From NCBI RefSeq assembly GCF_002028455.1, contig NZ_MWUM01000005.1, forward strand, positions 1-64,000: DNA of 64,000 bases, read 5' to 3'. Position numbers and translations under genes: made by a program. This document shows positions 1-8,539 of this stretch, in pieces. Source of the DNA: Zoogloea sp. LCSB751. Lineage in GTDB: Bacteria > Pseudomonadota > Gammaproteobacteria > Burkholderiales > Rhodocyclaceae. Position 1 is the stretch's first letter. Every line of letters begins with the position of its first letter. The notes beneath the pieces are model-generated. The model was not told the origin of the DNA, ran no database searches, and worked only from the letters and a program-made list of their open reading frames with translations.

Positions 1-19
1 CAAAATGAAGACCGCCGCG

Positions 20-43
20 CCTGCTCAACCATGGCTGAGCAGG
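20..43. repeat. Short inverted repeat upstream of nosR
   Basis: The arms CCTGCTCA and TGAGCAGG flank a short ACCATGGC centre, giving a nearly complete 24-nt palindrome with one A.C mismatch. It has no T-tract on either strand, so it is not a convincing intrinsic terminator. It could be the end of whatever gene lies left of the window, or a stem in the nosR leader. The role is unknown. Confidence 0.4.
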
Positions 44-140
44 TGCATGAAGCGCCTCAAACACAAAATTCCTGACACTCCCCCTTCGATCTGTGTGCCG
101 TCCGCCTCCCAGAGTCCGCCGGACAAGGCTCTGCGACAAA

Positions 141-154
141 TTGACCCAGCTTAA
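141..154 (+). promoter_or_regulatory. Candidate FNR/DNR-type box before nosR
   Basis: TTGACCCAGCTTAA matches the FNR/DNR consensus TTGAT-N4-ATCAA at about 7 of 10 defined positions. It ends about 60 nt before the nosR ATG at 214. nos genes are commonly under FNR/DNR-family control, and a second such box sits at a similar distance before nosD. The assignment rests on motif match and position only. Confidence 0.35.
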
Positions 155-213
155 GGCGCCCGCCGCCACACATCCTCACAATCTGCCGACATCCTGATCG
201 AGCGGAGTCACCG

Positions 214-2394
214 ATGTTCGCCCTGCGCGCCCTGCGCCGCCTCATCCCTGCCCTGGCCGGACTCGTCCTTGCCAGCGCGGTCCATGCCGACACCTACGAG
301 GTCAAGCTCCCCCCCGAACTGGGCACATCGCCGAAGATGTGCGACTACGCGCCCTGCGCGGAAGTCATGCCCGGTGCCACCAGTTTCTCGGAACGCAAGG
401 GCCAGCCGCCCTTCGTCGAAGCCTACAAGGACGAAGGCGGCCAGAAGAAGCTCCTCGGCTACGTCATGCTGTCCACCGACATCACCGACACCCCGGCCTA
501 CTCCGGCAAGCCGGTGGTGACGCTGATCGGCATGGACACCGCCGGCAAGTTCGTCGGCGTGAAGATCCTCAAGCACTCCGAACCGATCCTGCTGCTCGGC
601 ATTCCCGAATCCCTGCTGATCAAGTTCAACAACCAGTACCTGGGCAAGTTCGTCGGCGACAACATCGAGATCGGCAAGTCGCGCCCCGACGAGAACATCA
701 TCGGCCTCGATGCGATCACCGGCGCCACCGTCACCGTCATCGCCCAGAACCAGGTGATGATGACCTCCGGCACCACGGTTGCCAAACAGGTCGGCATCCT
801 CAAGCCGGTGATCCGCCCGCAGGCCAAGTTCCCGCCCGCCACGGGCACGCCGTCGTGGAGCGACCTAGTCGCCGACGGCAGCGTGCAGCGCCTCACCGTC
901 AAGCCCGAGGAAGTCGGCCTGAAGGGCGATGGCCCCTACATGGACCTGTGGTTCGGCTACCTCAACCAGCCCGTCATCGGCCAGGCCATCCTCGGCAAGG
1001 ACGGCTACGCCAGCCTGATGAGCCGCCTGAAGGACGGCGAGCACGCCATCTTCATCATCAAGCCCGCCGGCATGGACTCCTTCAAGGGCTCCGGCTTCGT
1101 CCGCGGTGGTATCTACGACCGCGTGCAGGTGCGCCAGGACAAAGACAGCTTCACCTTCCGCGACCTCGACTACGTCAACCTGTGGAGCGTCGCCGCCGCC
1201 GGCGCACCGGCCTTCAGCGAATCGGCGATCTTCATCATCCGCGGCAAGGGCTTCTCGGCCGCCTACCCGTGGAAGCTTGTCTTCCTCGGCAACAAGATCG
1301 ACAAGGAAACCGCCGCCAAGACCTTCGCCAACTTCGACAAGGAATACTGGCTGGCCGACAAGTACCTGGAAGGCGGCCGCCCGGTGGTGGTCAAGCCCGA
1401 CCCGACCTGGCTCAAGGTGTGGAAGGAGCGTGCCGTCGAGATCGCCGGCTTCATCGTCTTCCTGCTCGCCCTCTCCGCCGCCTACGCCAGCCGCGACAAG
1501 CTGGTCCGGCGCGCCAACCGCCAGCGCCGCTGGCCGGTCAATGCATTCAAGTACACCGGCTGGGTGATCTCCATCGGCTTCGTCGGCTTCTCGGCCATGG
1601 CCCAGCCGTCCATCACCCAGGTGCTCACCTGGTTCCACAGCCTGCTGTTCCAGTGGAAGTGGGAGCTGTTCCTGTCCGACCCGCTGATCTTCGTGTTCTG
1701 GGTCTTCATCATCGCCACCGTCTTCATCTGGGGGCGCGGCTTCTTCTGCGGCTGGCTGTGCCCCTTCGGCTCCCTGTCGGAACTGCTGTTCCGCCTCGGC
1801 CGGCTGGTCGGCCTCAAGCGCTTCCAGTTCCAGTTGCCCAAGCCGCTGCACGACAAGCTCAAGTGGGTGAAGTACGTGGTCTTCTTCGGCCTCCTCGCGG
1901 TGTCCTTCTTCAGCATGGGCCTGGCCGAGAAGCTCGCCGAGGTGGAACCCTTCAAGACCACCTTCCTGGTCGGTATCACCAACCGCAGCTGGCCGTACAG
2001 CCTGTTCGCGGCCGGTCTGCTGGGCCTGTCGATCTTCATCGAGCGGCCCTTCTGCAAGTACCTGTGCCCGCTCGGCGCCGCGCTGGCCATGCCGACCACC
2101 TTCCGCTGGTTCGGCCTCAAGCGCAAGGACGAATGCACCTCGTGCAAGGCCTGCGCCAAGGGCTGCGGCTCCCAGGCCATTGACGCCAAGGGCAACATCG
2201 ACCAGCGCGAATGCATGCTGTGCCTCGACTGCATGGTGCTCTACTACGACGACCACGCCTGCCCGCCGCTGGCCCAGGAACGCAAACGCCGCAGCAAGGC
2301 CGGCCAGCCGCTGACGCCGATCAACGGCAAGGGCTACTTCATCCCCATCCATCAAGTGCCGGCTGAACCGCAGAAGAAAGGAGCCACGGCATGA
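214..2394 (+). CDS. nosR: NosR, membrane FMN/iron-sulfur flavoprotein for N2O reduction
   Basis: The 726-aa protein has the NosR architecture: an N-terminal signal peptide, a periplasmic FMN-binding domain (about residues 80-185), a long periplasmic linker, several membrane helices from about residue 405, and a NapH/polyferredoxin-like C-terminus. Two CxxxCP motifs are visible (FCGWLCP near C512, FCKYLCP near C614), followed by two ferredoxin-type 4Fe-4S motifs (CTSCKACAKGC from C641 and CMLCLDC from C667). In known systems NosR supports transcription and in vivo activity of N2O reductase NosZ, probably as an electron donor. The ATG at 214 is preceded by a GGAG-like site. nosZ is not in the window and nosDFYL lies about 50 kb downstream. 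The stop overlaps the next start (ATGA). Confidence 0.96.
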   Translation: MFALRALRRLIPALAGLVLASAVHADTYEVKLPPELGTSPKMCDYAPCAEVMPGATSFSERKGQPPFVEAYKDEGGQKKLLGYVMLSTDITDTPAYSGKPVVTLIGMDTAGKFVGVKILKHSEPILLLGIPESLLIKFNNQYLGKFVGDNIEIGKSRPDENIIGLDAITGATVTVIAQNQVMMTSGTTVAKQVGILKPVIRPQAKFPPATGTPSWSDLVADGSVQRLTVKPEEVGLKGDGPYMDLWFGYLNQPVIGQAILGKDGYASLMSRLKDGEHAIFIIKPAGMDSFKGSGFVRGGIYDRVQVRQDKDSFTFRDLDYVNLWSVAAAGAPAFSESAIFIIRGKGFSAAYPWKLVFLGNKIDKETAAKTFANFDKEYWLADKYLEGGRPVVVKPDPTWLKVWKERAVEIAGFIVFLLALSAAYASRDKLVRRANRQRRWPVNAFKYTGWVISIGFVGFSAMAQPSITQVLTWFHSLLFQWKWELFLSDPLIFVFWVFIIATVFIWGRGFFCGWLCPFGSLSELLFRLGRLVGLKRFQFQLPKPLHDKLKWVKYVVFFGLLAVSFFSMGLAEKLAEVEPFKTTFLVGITNRSWPYSLFAAGLLGLSIFIERPFCKYLCPLGAALAMPTTFRWFGLKRKDECTSCKACAKGCGSQAIDAKGNIDQRECMLCLDCMVLYYDDHACPPLAQERKRRSKAGQPLTPINGKGYFIPIHQVPAEPQKKGATA

Positions 2395-2813
2395 CCATCG
2401 CCGACCGCAACGAGCTGCGCCAGCCCGCCTACGGCGAAGCCCACGGCCTGCCCTGGCTCATCGCCGAACTCCGCGACCACCTGTGGCCGTGGGCCGGCAA
2501 GGGCCAGCCGGCCCGCAAGGCAATCCAGGGCGCCGGCTTCGCGCTAGCCATCGCCGCCACGCTGGCCTGGGTGATGGCCGCCCTCGGCCGCCTGGAGGCC
2601 GGCGCCATCATCGGCTGGTGGTTCGGCTGGAGCGTCTTCGAGGTGCTGGTGCGCCTCGACGCCAAGCCCTACGTGAAGGAAGGACCCTGGTGGGGCCGCC
2701 TGTACCGCCGCGCAACGGTGATGGACATGATCTGCTACGTGAGCTTCAAGAACCTGCTGATCGGCGCCGTGCTGTTCATCGCACTAAAGACGGCGGGCGT
2801 ACTGATCGTGTAA
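2391..2813 (+). CDS. Small inner-membrane protein coupled to nosR
   Basis: This 140-aa protein begins inside the nosR stop codon (ATGA overlap), so it is very likely translationally coupled to nosR. It has a polar N-terminal stretch of about 45 residues, two adjacent hydrophobic segments (about 47-90) and a third at the C-terminus (about 113-140), so about three membrane helices are expected. There are no cysteine clusters or nucleotide-binding motifs. Its position suggests a role with NosR, for example stability or electron transfer, but I do not recognise the family and this is inference from context. Confidence 0.8.
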   Translation: MTIADRNELRQPAYGEAHGLPWLIAELRDHLWPWAGKGQPARKAIQGAGFALAIAATLAWVMAALGRLEAGAIIGWWFGWSVFEVLVRLDAKPYVKEGPWWGRLYRRATVMDMICYVSFKNLLIGAVLFIALKTAGVLIV

Positions 2814-2902
2814 GCCCCGTGCCGGATTTGGCAGTCGGCCCCAGCCCCGTCCTCAGCCCGGCGGCCATCGGACTATCCTGAAAGAAGAAGTCCGTGTCCC
2901 AC

Positions 2903-2928
2903 GTGGGGGTGAATTCATTCGCCCCCAC
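2903..2928. repeat. REP-like palindrome, copy 1
   Basis: A 26-nt near-perfect palindrome has GTGGGGG and CCCCCAC arms around the core GAATTCATTC. It lies in the gap between the nosR unit and the deacetylase operon. The same core in inverse orientation recurs at 5126-5143, marking it as an interspersed repeat rather than a gene-specific site. Confidence 0.75.
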
Positions 2929-2960
2929 GGTGTTGAGCGGGACTGGGGCAGCACTTGACG

Positions 2961-3800
2961 ATGGCAGAGCCCGCCGAAATGGATGTCCGAGGGAACGCAT
3001 CGAGAGTGAGTCTTTGCCTGCAGATGCTGCGGGCAGGGCTCATCGTTGTCGCCGTACTCTTCAGCTGGCCGGCACGGGCAGCACCGTCGTCCGCCGCCAT
3101 CCTCGTTTATCACCGCTTCGGCCCGCAAGTGGCCGACAGTATGACGACCCGCACCGAAGTCTTCGTCGCCCAACTGGCTGCGCTTCGTCGCGCCGGCTAC
3201 ACCATCGTCCCCCTCGCCACGGTCGTGGACGGCCTCGCCGGGCGCGTGCCGCTGCCGCCCAGGGCCGTCGCCATCACCGTCGATGACGGACATCGCACGG
3301 TGTATACCGATCTGCTGCCGATCATCCGTCGGGAGCACCTGCCCATCACGCTGTTCATCTATCCATCGGCCATTTCCAGTGCCAGCTACGCGATGAACTG
3401 GGCCCAGCTGCAGGAACTGCTAGCCACCGGCAGCGTGCACGTCCAATCGCACACCTGGTGGCACCCGGACTTCCGCGTCGAGCGGCGGCGCCTCGACGCC
3501 GAGGCCTACCGGCAGTTCGTCCGCCAACAGCTCGACAAGCCCCGCCAGGTGCTGCAGAGCCGGCTCGGCGTCAAGGCCGACTACCTGGCCTGGCCCTTCG
3601 GCATCCACGACGCCGGGCTGGAGGCAGCCGCCAAAGCAGCCGGCTACCAAGCCGCCTTCATCCTCGACGAGCGTCACGCGACCTCCCGCGATTCCCCTCT
3701 CGCCCTGCCGCGCTACCTGATCGTCGACGGGCGCGGGGTCAGCGGTTTGATCCACAGCCTGCAAGCCGGGGAGCGCTCTGCCAACGGAGCCCAACCATGA
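2961..3800 (+). CDS. Polysaccharide deacetylase family protein
   Basis: This is a NodB-fold carbohydrate esterase 4 type protein of about 279 aa. A hydrophobic export segment ending PARA precedes the domain, which starts at ILVYHRFG. The metal-binding signatures are VDDGH (from the TFDDG consensus), SHTWWHPDF and a late WPFG motif. Such enzymes remove acetyl groups from N-acetylated surface glycans or peptidoglycan outside the cytoplasm. The ATG at 2961 is preferred; a TTG lies 6 nt upstream and in-frame GTG 3006 and ATG 3024 also precede the signal peptide. It opens an operon with two further wall-active genes and its stop overlaps the next start. Confidence 0.88.
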   Translation: MAEPAEMDVRGNASRVSLCLQMLRAGLIVVAVLFSWPARAAPSSAAILVYHRFGPQVADSMTTRTEVFVAQLAALRRAGYTIVPLATVVDGLAGRVPLPPRAVAITVDDGHRTVYTDLLPIIRREHLPITLFIYPSAISSASYAMNWAQLQELLATGSVHVQSHTWWHPDFRVERRRLDAEAYRQFVRQQLDKPRQVLQSRLGVKADYLAWPFGIHDAGLEAAAKAAGYQAAFILDERHATSRDSPLALPRYLIVDGRGVSGLIHSLQAGERSANGAQP

Positions 3801-5044
3801 CAAACGTTGCCAAGTACGTGCTCCTCTTTCTTGCCCTGCTGCTCATCGCCACCGAAGCCCAGACCTGCACGGGCCAGGTCGTCGAAGCCAGCAGCGACAA
3901 GCCCCTGGCCGGCGCACTCGTCACCCGCGGCAAGGACGTCCTCACCACGGGCGTCGACGGTCGCTACGCGTTTCCCGGCACCTGCGCCGCCGTGGCCGCC
4001 CGCGCCATCGGCTACCGCCGTGCATCGGTCATACCGCCCGACGGGGAATCCGCCCCGCCCCTGCGCCTCGCCGCCATCCGCCCGAAAGCCCTGTACCTGT
4101 CCTTCTGGGGCGTCGGCCACCAGGGCCTGCGCCAGGCCGCGCTCGAGCTCATCGAACAGACCGAACTCAACGCCCTGGTCATCGACATGAAAGGCGACCG
4201 CGGTGGCGTGCCCTATCCCACCGCCGTCAGCCTGGCGGAAACCATCGGTGCGAGAAAGATCACCACGGTTGCCGACATGGGCAAACTGATCGCCCAGCTC
4301 AGGGAAAAGAACGTTTACCTGATCGCCCGCATCGTCGTCTTCAAGGACGATCCGCTCGCCAACGCCCACCCCGAATGGGCGGTCAAGACGGCCACCGGCG
4401 CCGTCTTCCACGATGGGGAAGAGCTGGCCTGGATCGATCCGTCCCGGCGCGAAGCGTGGAATTACAGCCTCGACCTGGCCGTCGAAGCGGCCCGCCTCGG
4501 CTTCGACGAGATCCAGTTCGACTACGTGCGCTTCCCCGACTCACCGGGCCTGCACTTCTCGGTCGCCAACACCGAAGAAAACCGCGTCGCCGCCATCTCC
4601 GGATTTCTGACGACGGCACGCAGCCGCCTGCTCCCGTACAACGTCTTTCTCAGCGCCGACATCTTCGGCTACGTGTTCTGGAACACCAACGACACCCTCA
4701 TTGGCCAGAAGCTCGAGATACTGGCAAGCCACCTGGACTATCTGGCCCCGATGCTCTACCCGTCCGGCTTCAAGTTTGGCATTCCCGGCTACACCAACCC
4801 GGTCGCCAATCCCAAAGAGATCGTCCACCTCACCCTCAAACACGCTATCGCACGAACCGGCATCTCTCCGCTACGGCTACGCCCATGGATCCAGGGCTTC
4901 CGCGACTACGCCTTCGACCACCGCGCCTTCGGCGGCCCGGAGATCCGCAAGCAGATCGATGCAGCCGACAACGTGGGCACCAGCGGCTGGATGTTGTGGA
5001 ACCCACGCAACGCCTACACCGCGGATGGACTCGGCAAGAAATGA
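3797..5044 (+). CDS. DUF4015-type glycoside-hydrolase-like exported protein
   Basis: The 415-aa protein starts at an ATG overlapping the deacetylase stop (ATGA). It has an N-terminal signal peptide (LLFLALLLIATEA), a short carboxypeptidase-regulatory-like beta domain (TGQVVEASSDKPLAGALV, about residues 24-75), and a TIM-barrel region resembling the DUF4015 putative glycosidase family. Family-like landmarks are NALVIDMKGDRG, YLIARIVVFKD, FDEIQFDYVRFP and LDYLAPMLYPS. The acidic residues in the QFDYVRFP block are plausible active-site residues. Its substrate is unknown; its position between a deacetylase and a muropeptide-recycling fusion points to envelope glycan. Its stop again overlaps the following ATG. 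Confidence 0.85.
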   Translation: MTNVAKYVLLFLALLLIATEAQTCTGQVVEASSDKPLAGALVTRGKDVLTTGVDGRYAFPGTCAAVAARAIGYRRASVIPPDGESAPPLRLAAIRPKALYLSFWGVGHQGLRQAALELIEQTELNALVIDMKGDRGGVPYPTAVSLAETIGARKITTVADMGKLIAQLREKNVYLIARIVVFKDDPLANAHPEWAVKTATGAVFHDGEELAWIDPSRREAWNYSLDLAVEAARLGFDEIQFDYVRFPDSPGLHFSVANTEENRVAAISGFLTTARSRLLPYNVFLSADIFGYVFWNTNDTLIGQKLEILASHLDYLAPMLYPSGFKFGIPGYTNPVANPKEIVHLTLKHAIARTGISPLRLRPWIQGFRDYAFDHRAFGGPEIRKQIDAADNVGTSGWMLWNPRNAYTADGLGKK

Positions 5045-7476
5045 AAGCCGCTTTGTGCTCCCGGCGCCAACACCCCGACGAAAGGGGCCCGTTCATTCGC
5101 CCACGGACTTCGAATAGCCGGTTGAGGGCGAATGAATTCGCCCCTACGGGAGGGCTCCTCGGACTACTGTGGCTGCTGGTTGCGGTATGCCTGTCGTTCA
5201 GTGCCGCCGCGGCCGGCCGGCTCGACGAGGCTCATCTCGACGCGCTCATCGCCCCCATCGTCGAAGCGGAAATTGCCTCAAGACACATTCCCGGTGCGGT
5301 GGTGCTGGTTGGCGAGGGCGACGCGGTCGTCTACCGGCACGCCTTCGGGCAGCGCGCCCTGGTGCCGGCGCCCGAGCCGATGACCGTCGACACCGTCTTC
5401 GACCTGGCCTCCCTGACCAAGGTCATTGCCACCACACCGGCCGTGCTGCAACTCGTCGAACGTGGCCTGCTGACCCTCGATGCACCGGTCGCCCGCTACT
5501 GGCCCCAGTTCGCCGCCCAGGGCAAGGAGGCGATCACGGTCCGTCACCTGCTGGCCCACACCTCCGGCCTGCCCGCCGGGGTCGACATCCGCCAGGCCAT
5601 GCGCCCGGAGGATGTCTTGGCCCGCATCGTCGCCCTCAAACCCATCGCTCGGGCCGGCGGCGATCCGCTCTACAGCGACGTCAATTTCATCGTGCTCGGC
5701 GAGCTGGTCCGGCGGGTGTCGGGCCTGCCACTCGACGAATATGGCCGGCGCCGGCTGTTCAACCCCCTCGGCATGCACGACACCGGCTTCCTGCCACCGG
5801 CCACGCAGCTGCCGCGCATCGCGCCGACCACCTGGAATGGCGGCGGCCCGCGGCGCGGCGTGGTACATGATCCCCTCGCCGCCCGCCTCGGCGGCGTAGC
5901 CGGCAGCGCAGGCCTGTTCGGCACCGCAGACGATCTGGCAAGCTTCGCCCGTGCCGTGCTCGACAGCGATCCCAGGTTGTTGACACCCGCCTCGCTCCAG
6001 AGCCTCTTCATCCCGCAAACCTACCCGGCCGCATCGCCGCGCAGCCTCGGCTGGCGTCCGCAGGCTCCGCTCGCAGCCAACCGGGCGGCCCTGCCGCCCT
6101 TCGGCGCGATCAGCCACCTGGGCTACACCGGCACCGGGCTGTGGATCGACCCCTTCTCGGGCATTTACGTGGTGATCCTCAGCAATCGCGTGCATCCCAA
6201 CGGCGGTGGCGATGCCGCGCCGCTGCGCGCCCGCATCATCGATGCCATTGCCTCGTCCCTGCCGGCGCTGCCGGCCGAGCGCATCGCCGGCGCCGACCCC
6301 GAACAGGCCGCCCAGGTCGCACCCTACATCCCGAAAACGGTCGCACAGCCGGTCCGGACCGGCATCGATGTACTTGAAGGGGAATCCTTCGCCGCGCTGC
6401 GTGGTCTGCGCGTCGGCCTGCTGACCAACCGCAGCGGCGTGGATGCAGCCGGACGGCGGGACATCGACGTCCTCGCCCGTGCGCCGGGCGTGACGCTCGT
6501 CGCCTTGTTCAGCCCCGAACATGGACTCACCGCCGACCGGGAAGGCCGTATCGGCGACGACATCGACAGCCTCAGCGGGCTGCCGGTACGCAGCCTGTAC
6601 GGCGCCGCCCGCCGCCCAACCGCAGCCATGCTCGACGGCCTCGACGCGGTGGTGGTGGACCTGCAGGATGCCGGCGTGCGCTTCTACACTTACGCCAGCA
6701 CCCTCGCCTATCTGATGGAAGCCGCCGCCGCCCAGGGCGTGCGCGTCATCGTGCTGGACCGCCCCAATCCGCTGCGCGCCGACCGGGTGCAAGGCCCGCT
6801 GCTCGACGCGGAGCGCCGCGGCTTCACCGGCTACTGGCCACTGCCGATACGCCACGGCCTGACCCTCGGCGAATTCGCCCGCCTGTTCCGCGCCGAGGCC
6901 AACGTGGATGTACAGCTGCAGGTCATCCCGATGCAGGGCTACCGCCGCACCCTGTGGTACGACGACACCGGCCTGCCCTGGCTGCCGCCGTCGCCCAACC
7001 TGACGAGCCTCACCGCCACGCTGCTCTATCCCGGCGTCGGCCTCATTGAGGGCGCCGAAGTCTCGGTTGGCCGCGGCACACCGACGCCCTTCGAAGTTGT
7101 CGGAGCACCGTGGATTGACGGAGCACAACTCGCCGCCGAACTGGAGGCCCTGCACCTGGACGGCGTGCATTTCAGCGCCACCCGCTTCCAGCCGGTGGCA
7201 GGCCCCTACGCCGGCGAAACCTGCAACGGCGTCCGCGTCATCGTCGACGACCGCGACGCCATCGACACACCGGCCCTCGGCATCGCCCTCGCGGCGAGCC
7301 TGCACCGCCTCCATCCCCGGCATTTCACGCTGAACAGGATCCTCGGCAACCTGGGCAGCCAGGCCAGCCTCGACGCGATCCGCGCCGGCACGCCGCCGTC
7401 CGCCATCGTCGCCGCCTGGCACGACGCGCAGGCAGCCTATCTCGCCCGACGGGCGGCCTTCCTGCTCTACCCATGA
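5041..7476 (+). CDS. Fusion of AmiE-like serine amidase and NamZ-like exo-muramidase
   Basis: From the ATG at 5041, which overlaps the previous stop, this encodes 811 aa. An exported leader (hydrophobic LLGLLWLLVAVCLSF) precedes a class C beta-lactamase-fold domain (about 55-420) with an SLTK nucleophile motif (S124, K127) and a YSDVN motif (Y211). Residues from about 441 to the end match DUF1343, whose characterised member is the exo-beta-N-acetylmuramidase NamZ (GLLTNRSG, FSPEHG, DLQDAGVRFYTY, LDRPNP, VGRGTPTPF). In Bacillus subtilis NamZ, NagZ and AmiE are separate neighbouring genes for muropeptide recycling; here two are one polypeptide. A REP-like repeat is translated within the long n-region of the signal peptide (RANEFAPTG), which makes the exact start uncertain. 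Confidence 0.88.
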   Translation: MKAALCSRRQHPDERGPFIRPRTSNSRLRANEFAPTGGLLGLLWLLVAVCLSFSAAAAGRLDEAHLDALIAPIVEAEIASRHIPGAVVLVGEGDAVVYRHAFGQRALVPAPEPMTVDTVFDLASLTKVIATTPAVLQLVERGLLTLDAPVARYWPQFAAQGKEAITVRHLLAHTSGLPAGVDIRQAMRPEDVLARIVALKPIARAGGDPLYSDVNFIVLGELVRRVSGLPLDEYGRRRLFNPLGMHDTGFLPPATQLPRIAPTTWNGGGPRRGVVHDPLAARLGGVAGSAGLFGTADDLASFARAVLDSDPRLLTPASLQSLFIPQTYPAASPRSLGWRPQAPLAANRAALPPFGAISHLGYTGTGLWIDPFSGIYVVILSNRVHPNGGGDAAPLRARIIDAIASSLPALPAERIAGADPEQAAQVAPYIPKTVAQPVRTGIDVLEGESFAALRGLRVGLLTNRSGVDAAGRRDIDVLARAPGVTLVALFSPEHGLTADREGRIGDDIDSLSGLPVRSLYGAARRPTAAMLDGLDAVVVDLQDAGVRFYTYASTLAYLMEAAAAQGVRVIVLDRPNPLRADRVQGPLLDAERRGFTGYWPLPIRHGLTLGEFARLFRAEANVDVQLQVIPMQGYRRTLWYDDTGLPWLPPSPNLTSLTATLLYPGVGLIEGAEVSVGRGTPTPFEVVGAPWIDGAQLAAELEALHLDGVHFSATRFQPVAGPYAGETCNGVRVIVDDRDAIDTPALGIALAASLHRLHPRHFTLNRILGNLGSQASLDAIRAGTPPSAIVAAWHDAQAAYLARRAAFLLYP
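5126..5143. repeat. REP-like palindrome, copy 2, inside a coding region
   Basis: GGGCGAATGAATTCGCCC is a palindrome with 8-bp arms, sharing its core with the copy at 2903-2928. A degenerate half copy (TTCATTCGCCCACGG) lies just upstream at 5092-5106 in the opposite sense. The element falls between the coupled ATG and the hydrophobic core of the exported AmiE-NamZ fusion. Confidence 0.75.
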
Positions 7477-7504
7477 ATCAGCGCCCGCGCTGCGGGCAGG
7501 CCGC

Positions 7505-7789
7505 TCAGGTCCTGCGCTCCAGCTCGTCGTAAGCGGACAGGGTGACGCCCGCTCCAGCCAGCGCCTCGCGCAGGTACTTCACCTCCTGCTTCGTGAACTC
7601 GTTGCCGTGGTGCGGGTGATGGATGAAGAACTCATGCCTGTTCAGCACGATACGGAAGCGCGCGCCGTGATTCGGCTCCACCTCAGCCCCCAGGTGATGC
7701 AACAGCGACTCCACTTCACGCCACTGGATGTTGCTGCTGAGCGGGTCGCGGAAGATCGCTTCCAGCACGTTCCGATGCTTGTGGCTCAT
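7505..7789 (-). CDS. Solitary HicA-like protein
   Basis: The ATG at 7789 has a strong AAAGGGAGG ribosome site upstream and gives 94 aa. The sequence fits the HicA family variant that reads IFRDPLSSNIQWREVESLLHHLGA, a basic NHGARFRIVLN segment and HHPHHGNEFTKQEVKYLREAL, the small double-stranded-RNA-binding-like fold of HicA mRNA interferases. No HicB partner is adjacent: the neighbours are the NamZ fusion on the opposite strand and a pseudogene. It may be an orphan toxin, or a domesticated RNA-binding protein. A longer upstream reading of the frame is not supported, because the ribosome site lies at 7789. Confidence 0.72.
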   Translation of the reverse strand: MSHKHRNVLEAIFRDPLSSNIQWREVESLLHHLGAEVEPNHGARFRIVLNRHEFFIHHPHHGNEFTKQEVKYLREALAGAGVTLSAYDELERRT

Positions 7790-7999
7790 GGCTTCTACCT
7801 CCCTTTGTCTACAGCGGCATTCTTGCACCATCCCCGTGGCTATGGGCAGGGGCGTGGCGGGCACGACACACTCGGTATCAGACAAGCCGAAGTACCGGGC
7901 ACCGCATCGATGCGCCGCCGTGACGAAAACGACAATACTCCCCACCAACATGGCGATAATGCAGGGAGCCGGTCAGACCAGACGAACCGACAGCAGACC

Positions 8000-8444
8000 A
8001 TGAACGCCACACCCGACACCCCACCCGCGCCAAGCTGGCCATCGCCGAGCAGCGGGAGTATCTCGAATCTCTCGTCGACAACCGCACGATGGCCCTGCGG
8101 ATCGCCAAGGAGGCGGCCGAGAGCGCCCACCGGGCCAAGAACATGTTCATTGCCAACGTCAGCCACGAATTGCGCACGCCGCTGAACGGGAGGCGGCGAA
8201 CACCCTCACGCTGCGCTGCGATGTGCAGGACACGGGGATCGGTATTCCAGCAGCCGACAACGCAGGTCTGTTCGCCCTTTTCGAACAGGGCGACGGCTCA
8301 TCGACCCGCAGATACGGCGGCACGGGCCTGGGACTGGCCTTGAGCCGGAAACTGGCACACTTGATGAACGGTGAAATCGTGGTACATAGCCTGCCCGGCG
8401 CCGGCTCGACGTTCCGCTTCACCCGCCTGCAGACTGTGGCCTGA
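8000..8444 (+). pseudogene. Histidine-kinase remnant with internal deletion
   Basis: From about 8029 the reading [15 protein letters not shown] leads into a HisKA start with the H-box [10 protein letters not shown]. At about 8188-8190 this joins directly, in a different frame, to [20 protein letters not shown] and then the ATP-binding end ([29 protein letters not shown]). Everything between the H-box and the G1 box is missing, roughly the last part of HisKA and most of the N-box region. The possible ATG at 8000 is in a third frame, so the 5' end is also damaged. It resembles the intact kinases at 8540 and 32086 and lies just upstream of the first, which suggests loss from a duplicated kinase. 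Confidence 0.8.
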
Positions 8445-8539
8445 AACACCTCGCGACGCATCGATGACACACAACCCCAGCTGGCGGAGCAACGACCGGA
8501 AACAGCGGGCACCTCGAAAGGGAAGCCGCAACAAAGACT

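Noticed and set aside
865..2355. Long minus-strand open frame opposite nosR
   Set aside because: Mirror of the GC-rich nosR coding frame with biased Gly/Ala/Glu composition and no domain or ribosome site.
4375..5040. Upstream extension of the AmiE-NamZ reading frame
   Set aside because: It overlaps the DUF4015 gene in another frame and has Arg/Pro-rich nonsense sequence; the coupled ATG at 5041 is the better start.
5278..7422. 714-codon minus-strand open frame opposite the AmiE-NamZ fusion
   Set aside because: Shadow of the real gene; composition and lack of motifs are typical of antisense frames in high-GC DNA.
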